Below, piece by piece: positions 12,597 through 21,303 of a stretch of DNA of 36,554 nt. This DNA comes from Kushneria pakistanensis (GTDB lineage: Bacteria; Pseudomonadota; Gammaproteobacteria; Pseudomonadales; Halomonadaceae). The notes beneath the pieces were generated by a model. The model had not been told where the DNA came from. It saw only the letters and a list, made by a program, of their open reading frames with translations, and did no database searches. Where the stretch lies: contig NZ_BMZM01000006.1 of NCBI RefSeq assembly GCF_014652795.1, forward strand, positions 1 to 36,554, in the 5' to 3' direction. Made by a program: the position numbers and the translations under genes. The stretch's first letter is position 1, and each line of letters begins with the position of its first letter.

Positions 12597-13148
12597 ATGA
12601 AGCTAAACAAACGCGAGTACGCGGAAGCCCGGGGCGTGTCCGAACGAACAGTCACCAACTGGATCAAGCAGGGCCTGCCATGTGAGGGCAGCGGCAAGAA
12701 AGGCGATCCGCTGCGCATCACGCTGGGCGATGCGATCGCATGGGAAATCGAGCGCGAAGTCTCCAAGCAGGTCGGCGGTGGTGAGGAAGGCGAAACCACG
12801 TTCGACCAGGAAGAGCTGATGAAGCTGCGTGCCGAGCGCCGGGACCGCGAATACAGCGCCGAGCTGCGCAAGATGGAGCTGGCAGTGAAGCAGGGTCAGC
12901 TGATCGATCTGGACATGACCGAGCGCGTGCTGGTCGAGGCCATGACCCAGCTGGCCATGATCCTGCGGCCGGTGGGGCGCAAGGTCATTCCCAAGGTCAT
13001 CACCGCGCGCAACGAGGCCGAAGGACTCCAGATATGGGACGGCGAAGTCACCCGGGCGCTGAACGTCTGCGCCGACATGCTGGAGAGCATAGAAATTCAT
13101 GCCATACCGGATTCGCAGGATTCTGAAGTCGTCGAGCCGGGCGCTTAG
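12597..13148 (+). CDS. Terminase small subunit, Nu1-like
   Basis: A 183-residue protein with an N-terminal winged HTH (LNKREYAEARGVSERTVTNW) like that of lambda Nu1. A linker (GGGEEGETTFDQ) leads to a long, charged helical region (ELMKLRAERRDREYSAELRK) and a C-terminal part that should contact the large subunit. It binds the packaging site and starts DNA packaging. It follows the candidate cos region and overlaps the large-subunit gene by 50 bases in another frame. Family members with the terminase_2/Nu1 layout are of similar size. Confidence 0.85.
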   Translation: MKLNKREYAEARGVSERTVTNWIKQGLPCEGSGKKGDPLRITLGDAIAWEIEREVSKQVGGGEEGETTFDQEELMKLRAERRDREYSAELRKMELAVKQGQLIDLDMTERVLVEAMTQLAMILRPVGRKVIPKVITARNEAEGLQIWDGEVTRALNVCADMLESIEIHAIPDSQDSEVVEPGA

Positions 13149-15159
13149 ACCGCCGCCGATGCGCGATGCGTGGGAGTGGGCCGATGCCAACCGGGTGCTG
13201 CCCCCGGGTAGTCCAGAGCCCGGCCAATGGAACAGCGGCCGCGCGCCATGGGTGAAGGGCATCACGCACGCCATACGTGATCCGCTCTATTCGGCGGTAT
13301 CGGCGGTCATGGGCGCGCAGATGTCGAAAACCGACGGCGTGCTGTTGAACGGCATTGGCTGGCGAATGGACGACGACCCCGGCCCGGTGCTGTACATCGG
13401 GCCGACCCGTAAAAACGTCGAATCAGTTTCAAAGGATCGTTTCACCAAGCTGCTGAAGTCGGTCCCGCGTCTGTGGGAGGCACTGGCCAAGGGCAAGAAG
13501 GAAACGATCAACGAGAAGTTCATCAACGGGCAGCGCATCGGCTTTGGCTGGGCCGGATCTGCCACCGAGCTGGCGTCGCACCCGTCGCGTGATGTCTTTC
13601 TGGACGAACGCGACCGCATGGGTAACAACGTTGGCGGCGAGGGTGACCCCCGGGCGCTGGCCGAAGCCCGTGTCTCCAACTTCATCGACGGCTGCGTCAC
13701 ATCGGTATCGACGCCCACCGTGGGCACGCTGGAAACCGAGACTGACGCCGATGCCGAGCTGACTCGCTGGAAGCCCAGCGACTCGGTGCATTCACCGATC
13801 TGGCGCTTGTGGCAGGAAGGCACGCGGCATGAATGGGCGGTGCCCTGTCCGCATTGTCAGCGCTATTTCGTGCCCCGGTTTGAGCTTCTGTGGTTTCCGG
13901 ACGATTGCACCCCGGGTGAGGCGCTGAAGCAGGCGTATCTGACCTGCCCGCATGATGGCGATCCGATCCTGGAGGACTCGAAAGAGTGGATGAATGATCG
14001 GGGCGTGTTCGTCGCCCCCGGTCAGAAGATCACCGGCTTTACCGATGCCGGCGCGCTGATCGAGCAGGCAGGCGAGACCCACACGGTAGCTTTCGGACTG
14101 TACCTGTCACCGGATGATGGCAACCCGGAGGCGTCTTTCTGGGTTTCTGGTCTGTGCTCGCCGTGGCGATCGTTTGGCCATCGGGCCAAAACCTACGTGG
14201 CTGCGAAGCGCTCGGGCGATCCGGGCCGCATTCAGGCTGCCGTGAATACCGGCTTTGGCGAGCTGTACTCGGTGCAGGGCGATGCCCCGCCGTGGGAGAA
14301 GGTCGCGGAGCTGCGCCGGCCATTCGCGTTTGGCGATCTGCCACGCGGTGCCCAACTGGTCATCGCCGGTGTCGACGTACAGGGCGACCGGCTGGTCTAC
14401 GTGGTGCGCGCCTTTGGCTACAACGCCACGTCGTGGCTGATCGATGCCGGGGAGATCTGGGGTGATACCGAGCATGAACCCGTCTGGCAAGCGCTGGGGG
14501 ATCTGCTGGAGACCCGCTATCAGCGCATGCCGATTCATCGCATGTTGGTGGATTCCGGCTACAAGCCGGGCGGCAAGTCAGCACCGGTACACATGGTCTA
14601 TCAGTTCTGCCGACGCCACTACGGCCGGGCGATCCCGGCCAAGGGGCGCCGCCGACAGGACAAGCCGTACAAATTCAGCGACATCGACCAGAAGGGCCAC
14701 GAGCGACAGCCGCTCAAGCTGATGCTGGTGCATACCCACCATTTCAAATCGTGGGTGCATGCGCGCATTGACTGGCCGGTCGATCAGCCCGGCGCGTGGT
14801 TCGTCTCCCAGGATGCGACCGACGACTACTGCCAGCAGGTGGTGTCGGAGGCGCGCATGGTCACGCAGTCCGGCGAGGTGTTCTGGCAGAAGCTGCGCAC
14901 CGACAACCATTTCTTTGATGCCGAGGTGCTGGCGGCTGCCGGTGCGCATCTGGAGCAGGTCCACCGACTCCCCGACAAGGGCGACATGATGATCGATGAC
15001 CAGGACCCCGGCGACGGTAACCCGCCGTCAGATGATGACGGCGGCGAACCCGTAACGCCCCGGAAACCGAAACCGAAACCACGCCCCGAACCCGACGCGC
15101 CGCCACGATCACGCAAGCGGCGTCGACGGCGTGGGGCGCTCAGCGAGTGCGAGCTATGA
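13099..15159 (+). CDS. Terminase large subunit, GpA family
   Basis: A 686-residue packaging ATPase/nuclease of the lambda gpA type. The ATPase part has a deviant Walker A at about residues 72-79 (GAQMSKTD) and Walker B at 165-174 (DVFLDERDRM). The nuclease part starts near residue 415 with VIAGVDVQGDRLVYVVRAFG, carrying the first metal-binding Asp, and continues with RMLVDSGYKPG. A Cys pair (CPHCQRYF) and another (LTCPHDGD) may form the zinc element seen in this family. The start at 13099 has GGAGAG upstream; an internal ATG at 13159 has no ribosome site. The C-terminal tail is highly basic (RSRKRRRRR), as expected for portal or DNA contact. Confidence 0.95.
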   Translation: MPYRIRRILKSSSRALRPPPMRDAWEWADANRVLPPGSPEPGQWNSGRAPWVKGITHAIRDPLYSAVSAVMGAQMSKTDGVLLNGIGWRMDDDPGPVLYIGPTRKNVESVSKDRFTKLLKSVPRLWEALAKGKKETINEKFINGQRIGFGWAGSATELASHPSRDVFLDERDRMGNNVGGEGDPRALAEARVSNFIDGCVTSVSTPTVGTLETETDADAELTRWKPSDSVHSPIWRLWQEGTRHEWAVPCPHCQRYFVPRFELLWFPDDCTPGEALKQAYLTCPHDGDPILEDSKEWMNDRGVFVAPGQKITGFTDAGALIEQAGETHTVAFGLYLSPDDGNPEASFWVSGLCSPWRSFGHRAKTYVAAKRSGDPGRIQAAVNTGFGELYSVQGDAPPWEKVAELRRPFAFGDLPRGAQLVIAGVDVQGDRLVYVVRAFGYNATSWLIDAGEIWGDTEHEPVWQALGDLLETRYQRMPIHRMLVDSGYKPGGKSAPVHMVYQFCRRHYGRAIPAKGRRRQDKPYKFSDIDQKGHERQPLKLMLVHTHHFKSWVHARIDWPVDQPGAWFVSQDATDDYCQQVVSEARMVTQSGEVFWQKLRTDNHFFDAEVLAAAGAHLEQVHRLPDKGDMMIDDQDPGDGNPPSDDDGGEPVTPRKPKPKPRPEPDAPPRSRKRRRRRGALSECEL

Positions 15160-15374
15160 CGCGACAGGAGCGAGAGCGCATCAGGCGCGAGTTGGCGGCC
15201 CTTGAGACAGCGATTCACGACATTCTCGAAGGTGGCCAGAGCGTCACGATCACCACGGCCGGCGGCACACGTCAGGTCACGATGGCCAGTCTGAAAGAAC
15301 TGTATGCCCGGCAGGCGTATCTGGAACGACGCTTGCGCAGCGGGCCACGGTTTCGGCAAGGGGTCCCGGTATGA
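15156..15374 (+). CDS. Head-tail connector, gpW-like
   Basis: A 72-residue helical protein (RQERERIRRELAALETAIHD, a short beta-hairpin with GGQSVTITTAGGTRQVT, then a second helix). This helix-hairpin-helix plan is that of lambda gpW, which joins the filled head to further connector proteins. The start at 15156 overlaps the terminase stop (ATGA); an upstream in-frame ATG (15147) exists but is less likely. It overlaps the portal gene by 4 bases. Lambda has the same gene order A-W-B. Confidence 0.85.
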   Translation: MTRQERERIRRELAALETAIHDILEGGQSVTITTAGGTRQVTMASLKELYARQAYLERRLRSGPRFRQGVPV

Positions 15375-16990
15375 AAATGAATCTGGTGGATCGGGCGATT
15401 GCCTATTTCGACCCGTCCGCCGGGCGCGAGCGTGCGGTGGCACGAATGCAGATCGAGGCATCGGGCGCCTATGCCGGTGCCAGCCGGTCGCGCCCGTCGC
15501 TGAAAAGCTGGTGGACCAGCAGGAAAAGCGCGGACGAGGATCTGAACCCGGAGCTGAACACGCTGCGCTCCAGATCGCGCGATCTTGAGCGTAACAACCC
15601 GCTGGCCCATGGCGCACTCAAGACCAAAACGACGTATGTGATCGGCACCGGTCTGCGGCCCGAGCCCAACATCGATGCCGATTATCTGGGGCTGACATCG
15701 GAGCAGGCCGAGAAACTACAGGCACAGATTCTGCGCGAGTTCGAGCTGGTGGCCACGTCACCGGAAGGCGACGCCGCGCGGCGGAAAACCTTCTACCAGA
15801 AACAGGCGGAGATCTATCACTCCAGCCGCACCAACGGTGATGCGTTTTTGCTGCTGCCGCACTTCGAGCGCGGCGACTGGCCCTACCACACGCGGTTTCA
15901 GTCGGTGGAATCCGACCGAGTCTGCAATCCCAACAACAAGCCGGACACCGACAGCATGTCGGGCGGCTTCGAGCTGGACCAGCACGGCGCAACGGATGCC
16001 CTGCACATTCTGCAGTGCAGCCCGACCCGGCGATTCGGCAAAGGCAGCAACGCGTGGCAGCGGGTGCCGGTCTATCGCGACAACGGCGCGCGCAACGTAC
16101 TGATTCTGTCCAATCACAACCTGCGCGCCGGGCAGACGCGCGGCGTGCCGGATCTGGCCCCGGTCATTGAAGTGATCAAGCAGGCCGGCCGCTACGTCGA
16201 CGCCGAGCTGATGGCGTCGGTCATCTCCAGCAAGTTCACGGTGTTCATTAAGAGCGAGGGCGGCGGCTCGCGTGATCCCTACGCCCCCGGCGGCGCCGGT
16301 GATGAAGATTACGACGACGCTGGAAGTGACGACCCGGAAGAGCGCGACCTGCGGCTGGGCGACGGTCTGGTCACCGAGTTGGACGAAGGCGAAAGCATCG
16401 AGACCGCGAACCCCGGGCGACCCAACGCGCAGTTTGACCCGTTCGTGACGGCGCTGTGGCGACAGATCGGCGGCGCACTGGGTATTCCGTTCGAGGTGTT
16501 GCTGAAGCATTTCACGGCCAGCTATTCAGCCAGCCGTGCCGCGCTGCTGCAGTTTTCGTCCTACATCCTTGTCGATCGGGCCGATGTGGTGGTCAGCATC
16601 TGTCAGCCGTATTACGAAGCGATCATCGCCGAGGCTGTTGCTCGGGGCCGGCTGCACATGCCGGGGTTTTTCAAGGACCCGATGATTCGACGCGCTTACT
16701 GCCGTGCACTGTGGCACGGCCCGGTGATGGGAGAAATCGACGAGCTGAAAGCGGCCAACGCCGCCGAGAAGCGCCTGAAAATCGGCATCACGACCAACGA
16801 GCGCGAAGCCCGGCGCAACGTCGGCGAGAGCTGGTCGCAGATGAACGAGCAACGGCGCATCGAGGAGCGGCGCAAATGGCAGCCATCTGCCCAGGGTGAC
16901 GGGGCAGAGCCCGATCCGGAGGAAGACCCGGACGACAACGACAACCGCGAAAGCCCGGCCCAGCGCCGGGCTTCTCATTATGGAGGCTGA
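15371..16990 (+). CDS. Portal protein, lambda gpB family
   Basis: A 539-residue portal protein. The N-terminal YFDPSAGRERAVARMQIEAS and the motif RSRDLERNNPLAHGALKTKT are typical of the Phage_portal_2 (lambda B) family. Later GIPFEVLLKHFTASYSASRA is the conserved stem segment of this family. The acidic insert GGAGDEDYDDAGSDDPEERD (about residues 310-330) and the acidic C-terminus (EPDPEEDPDDNDN) are low-complexity. It forms the dodecameric ring through which DNA is packaged. It lies between the W-like connector and the protease, as in lambda. Confidence 0.93.
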   Translation: MKMNLVDRAIAYFDPSAGRERAVARMQIEASGAYAGASRSRPSLKSWWTSRKSADEDLNPELNTLRSRSRDLERNNPLAHGALKTKTTYVIGTGLRPEPNIDADYLGLTSEQAEKLQAQILREFELVATSPEGDAARRKTFYQKQAEIYHSSRTNGDAFLLLPHFERGDWPYHTRFQSVESDRVCNPNNKPDTDSMSGGFELDQHGATDALHILQCSPTRRFGKGSNAWQRVPVYRDNGARNVLILSNHNLRAGQTRGVPDLAPVIEVIKQAGRYVDAELMASVISSKFTVFIKSEGGGSRDPYAPGGAGDEDYDDAGSDDPEERDLRLGDGLVTELDEGESIETANPGRPNAQFDPFVTALWRQIGGALGIPFEVLLKHFTASYSASRAALLQFSSYILVDRADVVVSICQPYYEAIIAEAVARGRLHMPGFFKDPMIRRAYCRALWHGPVMGEIDELKAANAAEKRLKIGITTNEREARRNVGESWSQMNEQRRIEERRKWQPSAQGDGAEPDPEEDPDDNDNRESPAQRRASHYGG

Positions 16991-16993
16991 GCC

Positions 16994-18367
16994 ATGAGCT
17001 TTTACGCCTTGCAGTATCTGGCCGGGCAGCAGTGGGCGCTGCAACCCAGCGTGCTGGAGGACATGGCCGCGATCGCCCGGCGCGATGGCCCCAGCGGCAT
17101 CGAAGCGGTGCTCAAGCGCGACGGCCTGCCCGTCAACGGCACCCGCTCGGTGGTCAATCGCGACGGTGTCGCGGTGATCCCTGTCACCGGTGTGATCTCG
17201 CGCTATGCGTCGATGTTCACCGATGTCTGTGGTGGCGCGACCGTTCAGCGACTCTCGACCGAGATCACCACCGCGCTGGAAGACAAGCAGATCAAGGCGT
17301 TGGTGCTGGAGATCGACTCGCCCGGCGGGCAGGTCACCGGCATCAACGAGCTGGCGGATCAGATCCACGCCGCACGCGGAACCAAGCCGATCATTGCCTA
17401 TGGCGGCGGCAACGTGGCGTCCGGTGCCTACTGGCTGGCCAGCGCCTGCGACGAGATCGTGGTGGATGACACCGCGCAGGTCGGGTCGATCGGTGTGGTG
17501 GCCACCTACCGCATCGTGAAAGACACCGACCAGATCCAGACCATCGAGCTGGTATCGAGCCGATCCAAAAACAAGCGCCCCGACATGACCAGCGCCGAGG
17601 GTCAGGCCAAGGCCATGGAGTCTGTCGACGCCATGGCGGATGTCTTCATCGGCCGTGTGGCGCGCAATCGCGGCATCACCGCCGATGACGTGGTCACCGG
17701 CGGCGACAGCGGCGGCCTGCGGGTTGGTCAGCAGGCCGTTGATGCCGGGCTGGCGGATCGTCTGGGCAGTCTCGAAGGCGTCATTGCCGAGCTTTCCCGG
17801 GGAAACACCACCACGGGCCGTGCGGCCCATCGAGCAACGAAAGAGGACAAAACCATGTGTCTGACCATTGAGCAGGGCGCCACGGCCGAAGCCGTCGCCG
17901 AGTCGCTGAAAGCGCAGCACCCGGAGGCGTACAACGCGATTACTCAGCAGGGCGTTGACCAGGCCAAGGCCGAGCAGGCCGGCGCGATCGAGCAGGCAAA
18001 ACTGGAAGGCTACGCCGAGGGGCATGCCGCCGAGACTGCCCGTGTGGCGGCAGTATTCGAGCAGTCCATGCCGGGCCATGAAGCGCTGATCCAGTCGCTG
18101 GCCATCGACGGTAAGACCGATGGCAACGCCGCCGCAGCGCAGGTGCTGGCGGCAGAGCGCGGCAGCATGTCGGACTATCTCCAAAGTGCCGGGCAGTCCG
18201 AGGCCAACGGTGTAAAGGACGTCGCCTCTAAAGACGGCGGCAAAACAACCATCAATTCCAAACAGGTCGGCAACGACGCTCGGGCACTGGTTCGTGAAGC
18301 CGCTGCCCGGGGCGAGAAGCTGTCCTATTCCGCTGCCGTTCGTCAGATCACAGGAGCTGCGAAATGA
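16994..18367 (+). CDS. S49 head-maturation protease with fused scaffold
   Basis: A 457-residue protein. Residues about 50-270 are a SppA/S49-type serine protease, with VLEIDSPGGQVTG, then AYGGGNVASGAYWLASACDE where Ser143 is the predicted nucleophile, then VGSIGVVATYRIVKD. The C-terminal third (about 288-457) is Ala/Glu/Gln-rich and helical, as expected for a scaffold. This is the lambda C/Nu3 arrangement. A separate start for the scaffold alone is seen at 17855. It should cleave scaffold and portal or capsid termini during prohead maturation. Confidence 0.92.
   Translation: MSFYALQYLAGQQWALQPSVLEDMAAIARRDGPSGIEAVLKRDGLPVNGTRSVVNRDGVAVIPVTGVISRYASMFTDVCGGATVQRLSTEITTALEDKQIKALVLEIDSPGGQVTGINELADQIHAARGTKPIIAYGGGNVASGAYWLASACDEIVVDDTAQVGSIGVVATYRIVKDTDQIQTIELVSSRSKNKRPDMTSAEGQAKAMESVDAMADVFIGRVARNRGITADDVVTGGDSGGLRVGQQAVDAGLADRLGSLEGVIAELSRGNTTTGRAAHRATKEDKTMCLTIEQGATAEAVAESLKAQHPEAYNAITQQGVDQAKAEQAGAIEQAKLEGYAEGHAAETARVAAVFEQSMPGHEALIQSLAIDGKTDGNAAAAQVLAAERGSMSDYLQSAGQSEANGVKDVASKDGGKTTINSKQVGNDARALVREAAARGEKLSYSAAVRQITGAAK
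17855..18367 (+). CDS. Internal in-frame scaffold protein, Nu3-like
   Basis: In frame with the protease, an ATG at codon 288 (MCLTIEQGATAEAVAESLKA) has AGAGGAC 6-10 bases upstream. It would give a 170-residue protein that is Ala/Glu/Gln-rich, helical and without protease motifs. In lambda, the scaffold Nu3 is made in this way from within gene C. The sequence just before this ATG (TTTGRAAHRATKEDKT) looks like a linker between protease and scaffold. The separate product is inferred from the ribosome site and precedent. Confidence 0.7.
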   Translation: MCLTIEQGATAEAVAESLKAQHPEAYNAITQQGVDQAKAEQAGAIEQAKLEGYAEGHAAETARVAAVFEQSMPGHEALIQSLAIDGKTDGNAAAAQVLAAERGSMSDYLQSAGQSEANGVKDVASKDGGKTTINSKQVGNDARALVREAAARGEKLSYSAAVRQITGAAK

Positions 18368-18756
18368 AACCAACGTTCATCAAGGGCTATCGAGCCACCG
18401 CGGCCATCGCGCCGCATCGATTCATCACATACGGCGATGAGCCCGGTGTGGCCGCGCAGGCCAGCGGCCCCGAACAGACGCTGATGGGCGTCTCGGACTC
18501 GCTGGGCGCGAAAGCCGGCGAGCTGGCGGACGTGATCCGGGCTGGTATCAGCGAGGTCGAGTTTGCCGACGACATCACCGTGGGGGATCGATTGACCACC
18601 GACGGCGACGGCCGCGCCGTAGTTGCGGCATCGGGTCAGCCCTACCGCGCGATCGCCGAGCACGATGGCGACGAAGGGGTCATCGGTCATGTCTGGCTAG
18701 AGGCGGGCGTTGTGCCGGGCGATCCGGTCGCCACCGACACCACCACGGGGGCCTGA
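18364..18756 (+). CDS. Head decoration protein, DUF2190-like
   Basis: A 130-residue beta-rich protein (MKPTFIKGYRATAAIAPHRF, later ITVGDRLTTDGDGRAVVAAS and GVIGHVWLEAGVVPGDPVAT). This is the DUF2190/capsid-stabilising type often found between protease and major capsid genes, where lambda has gpD. It probably forms trimers on the capsid surface. It overlaps the protease stop by 4 bases and is followed by a G+C hairpin (18746-18766) before the capsid gene. Confidence 0.75.
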   Translation: MKPTFIKGYRATAAIAPHRFITYGDEPGVAAQASGPEQTLMGVSDSLGAKAGELADVIRAGISEVEFADDITVGDRLTTDGDGRAVVAASGQPYRAIAEHDGDEGVIGHVWLEAGVVPGDPVATDTTTGA

Positions 18757-18799
18757 CAGGCCCCCGCTTCATTTCTGATTTTGCCTGGAGTAACCGAGT

Positions 18800-19717
18800 A
18801 TGCCTCGCCCCTTTCCGTATGATGCTGCACGCACGGCCATTGCCATTGCGTACACCAATAACCGTCTGATTGCCGACTCGGTGCTGCCCCGCGTGCCGGT
18901 CGGTGCTGAGACTTTCAAATGGATGAAATTCAGCAAGACCGAGCGTCTGGAGCTGGTCAATGACAGCGTGTCGCGTAAGGGTCTGACGCCTGAAGTCGAG
19001 TTCAGCGCTACCGAGGAAACGGCCAAAACCGAGGACCACGGTCTGCAGGACGGTATCCCGCAAAGCGACATCGACAACGCCCCGGAAAACTATGACCCGC
19101 TCGATCACGCCACCGAGGGGCTGACGGACCTGATCCTGCTGAACCGCGAAGTACGCGCCGCGAAAGTGCTGTTTGATCCGCGCAACTACGGCAGCGTCCA
19201 AGAGCTGGAAGCGGCCATGAAGTTCAGCAACAAGGACGCGGATCTGCTGGCGTATTTGCTGGAGCTGCTGGACAGACCGATGATGCGTCCCAATACGCTG
19301 ACGATCGGCCGTGCCGAGTGGACCCAGCTGCGTACCAACCGCGCTTTTGTTGCAGCCATGCACGGTAACAGCGGTGACCGGGGCACGCTGACCACCCAAC
19401 AGGTCGCCGAGCTGCTGGAGCTGGAGAACGTGTTCGTCGGCGAGGCGCGTTTCAACAAGGCGCAAAAGGGCAAACCGCCTGAGATCGCCCGGGCATGGAC
19501 CGATCACGCCGCGTTCACCTATCTCGACGGACAGGCCGACACGATGAATGGCCGCATGACGTGGGGGCTGACGGCAGAATTTGGCGAGCGTTTTACCGGC
19601 ACCTGGTGGGACAAGGACATTGGCCTGCGCGGCGGCGAAGTCGTCCGCGTCGGTGAGTCCGTCAAGGAGCTGGGAGTGGCGCCGGACTGCGGTCTGCTGC
19701 TGAAAAACGTGCTGTAA
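18800..19717 (+). CDS. Major capsid protein
   Basis: A 305-residue protein in the capsid position. The N-terminus is MPRPFPYDAARTAIAIAYTN; FKWMKFSKTERLELVNDSVS resembles the early strand region of HK97-fold capsid proteins. In the middle, NREVRAAKVLFDPRNYGSV matches the spine-helix region, and the C-terminal TWWDKDIGLRGGEVVRVGES fits a capsid P-domain end. It is not obviously of the lambda gpE family despite the lambda-like neighbours. It has its own spacing and a strong terminator behind it, compatible with high expression. Confidence 0.85.
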   Translation: MPRPFPYDAARTAIAIAYTNNRLIADSVLPRVPVGAETFKWMKFSKTERLELVNDSVSRKGLTPEVEFSATEETAKTEDHGLQDGIPQSDIDNAPENYDPLDHATEGLTDLILLNREVRAAKVLFDPRNYGSVQELEAAMKFSNKDADLLAYLLELLDRPMMRPNTLTIGRAEWTQLRTNRAFVAAMHGNSGDRGTLTTQQVAELLELENVFVGEARFNKAQKGKPPEIARAWTDHAAFTYLDGQADTMNGRMTWGLTAEFGERFTGTWWDKDIGLRGGEVVRVGESVKELGVAPDCGLLLKNVL

Positions 19718-19730
19718 CCCATGACCCTGT

Positions 19731-19783
19731 GCCCTGCCATCCGGCAGGGCATAACCGAAAGCCCACCACCCGGTGGGCTTTTT
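19731..19783 (+). terminator. Hairpin pair and terminator after the capsid gene
   Basis: A first hairpin, GCCCTGCC-ATCC-GGCAGGGC (19731-19750), is followed by a second, AAAGCCCACC-ACCC-GGTGGGCTTT (19758-19781), with a T run to 19783. The second is a good partial terminator; late antitermination would let transcription continue. Confidence 0.75.
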
Positions 19784-19799
19784 GTTATGCGAGGAGCCC

Positions 19800-20180
19800 A
19801 TGGCCAGACGTCTGAACCGTTTCACCGAGCGCGCCTTTGCCATGGCATCGGATTCCAGCGGCTGGCTGCTGCCGCCGAATGGCGATCGCATCCCGGTGGA
19901 CGGCATTTTCGATAATGCCGTGCTGGAAACATCGGCCGAGCGCAAGGGCACCGGGCGTGGCGGGCTGACGCTTAACCGTCGCCGCCCGATTTTCACCGTG
20001 CCGTCGAGCAAGTGCCGTGGCATCAGCACCGCGTGGCAGGTCGAGATCGTCGGTGTGGATGCCATCTACTACGTCGCTGATCACCACCCGGACGGTCAGG
20101 GGTTCATGACCCTGTGGCTGGCCAACAGCGACGGACCACCGACGCAGGAGGGAGACTCCGATGGCCCAGGCTGGCGTTAG
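19800..20180 (+). CDS. Head-tail joining protein, FII-like
   Basis: A 126-residue protein. It has IPVDGIFDNAVLETSAERKG, a beta segment with RRPIFTVPSSKCRG, and then WQVEIVGVDAIYYVADHHPD ending in a LWLAN strand. The plan (VxGIFDxA ... PxFxVPS ... YxVxxxxPDGxGxxxLxL) is that of the lambda gpFII / Phage_attach family, which completes the head-tail connector. GAGGAG lies just before the ATG at 19800. It follows the capsid terminator and precedes the Z-like gene, with which it overlaps by 20 bases. Confidence 0.72.
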   Translation: MARRLNRFTERAFAMASDSSGWLLPPNGDRIPVDGIFDNAVLETSAERKGTGRGGLTLNRRRPIFTVPSSKCRGISTAWQVEIVGVDAIYYVADHHPDGQGFMTLWLANSDGPPTQEGDSDGPGWR

Positions 20181-20790
20181 CGTTCAACTGAATTTCGCTC
20201 GGGAGATTACTCGGGCCACGGCGGCCATACAGGCCACTCCGGCGCAGATCGAAAAAGCCGGTGATCGCGCCATCAAAAAAACCATCCGCTGGCTGAAAAC
20301 ACGTATCGCCCGCGAAGTCGGCGCCGCGCTTCGTGTCCCGCAGAAGGCGCTGAAGCCCCGCATGTCGACCACCGTGGTCGGCAAGGGGCGCGATCGCGCG
20401 CACATCCTGTGGTTCGGCTCCCTGCCGCTGGCGGCCGAGCAGGCCGGCAAGGCCCGGCAGACCAAGCGGGGCACCACGACGGGCAAGCACCGCTTTGACG
20501 GTGCGTTCGTGGCGAAAATCTACAACCCCGAGGAAAACGTCTGGATCAGAACCCGGCGCAATGCCACGGCAGGGCATTTCACGCTGGGCAAGGCGCGCAA
20601 GCCGGGCGCCGGGCGCGTGCCCCGGGAGCTGGCCGGGCGCTTTCCGGTCCAGCGTGTGGGCATTGAGCTGGATGATCTGGTGGGCGATATCTTCAGGCGC
20701 TACCAGAAGCGGGCCGAGGCCCGTTTCGGGGAGCTTATCGAGCAAGAGCTGAACTACGCGGTGAATCATGAAAACGCAAAACGTCGTTGA
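20161..20790 (+). CDS. Minor tail protein Z-like
   Basis: A 209-residue basic protein. It has RAIKKTIRWLKTRIAREVGA, a segment with RVPQKALKPR and later IYNPEENVWIRTRRNATAGH, matching the lambda gpZ family (prophage minor tail protein Z). Members act at the head-proximal end of the tail, helping tails terminate and join heads. The abundance of Lys and Arg is typical. It overlaps the FII-like gene before and the next gene after (23 bases), suggesting coupled translation. Confidence 0.8.
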   Translation: MAQAGVSVQLNFAREITRATAAIQATPAQIEKAGDRAIKKTIRWLKTRIAREVGAALRVPQKALKPRMSTTVVGKGRDRAHILWFGSLPLAAEQAGKARQTKRGTTTGKHRFDGAFVAKIYNPEENVWIRTRRNATAGHFTLGKARKPGAGRVPRELAGRFPVQRVGIELDDLVGDIFRRYQKRAEARFGELIEQELNYAVNHENAKRR

Positions 20791-21301
20791 TGGCCTGACG
20801 GCCTGCCATGACGCCATGGTCGCAGAATTTAAAAGGCAGATGCCGTGGCTGGCCACGGTCGATGCCTACCAGCCGCTGGGCGGCGGTCTGGCGGTCACGT
20901 CGCCGGCCATTCTGATCGAGGCGGTCGAGATGCACCCGGGCAGGCGTATCACCGACGGGCGAACGCCGGTCGAGGTCGAGTTTGCCGCGCACTGCGTGCT
21001 GAGTGTGAACACGCCCAGGGTAGCGCTGGAGATCCGCAACTTTGCCGCGCTGGTGCTGCAGATCGTCGACGGCAATCGCTGGGGGCTGGGCGAATCGGTC
21101 GAGCGTCCCGAGGCGCTGTCGGCCTATCCCGGCATGTTCAAGCCCGATGACAAGGGGTTCGAGAGCTGGGTAGCCAGCTGGAAACAGACCATTCATCTGG
21201 GCCGCCCTGAAGTGCCGCCGGATTATCTGCCCATCGAGGTGTTCATGGGCGAATACCCGGCCGTGGGCGCTGACCACGCAGACGACTACACGCAGGGCTG
21301 A
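20768..21301 (+). CDS. Putative tail completion / terminator protein
   Basis: A 177-residue protein of mixed alpha/beta content. It has an N-terminal helical part (VVDGLTACHDAMVAEFKRQM), then ILIEAVEMHPGRRITDGRTP, VEVEFAAHCVLSVNTPRVAL, and a later WGLGESVERPEAL. No family is recognised with certainty. Its place between the Z-like gene and the first baseplate gene is where P2-like phages carry tail completion proteins (R/S), and the strand-helix pattern would suit a tail terminator. The function is therefore assigned only by position. Confidence 0.5.
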   Translation: MKTQNVVDGLTACHDAMVAEFKRQMPWLATVDAYQPLGGGLAVTSPAILIEAVEMHPGRRITDGRTPVEVEFAAHCVLSVNTPRVALEIRNFAALVLQIVDGNRWGLGESVERPEALSAYPGMFKPDDKGFESWVASWKQTIHLGRPEVPPDYLPIEVFMGEYPAVGADHADDYTQG

Positions 21302-21303
21302 CC

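Noticed and set aside
16526-18373. 615-codon minus-strand frame
   Set aside because: It is antisense to the portal and protease genes, which are clear family members; the long frame results from high G+C codon bias.
18680-20065. 461-codon minus-strand frame
   Set aside because: It is antisense to the capsid and head-joining genes and has no recognisable motif.
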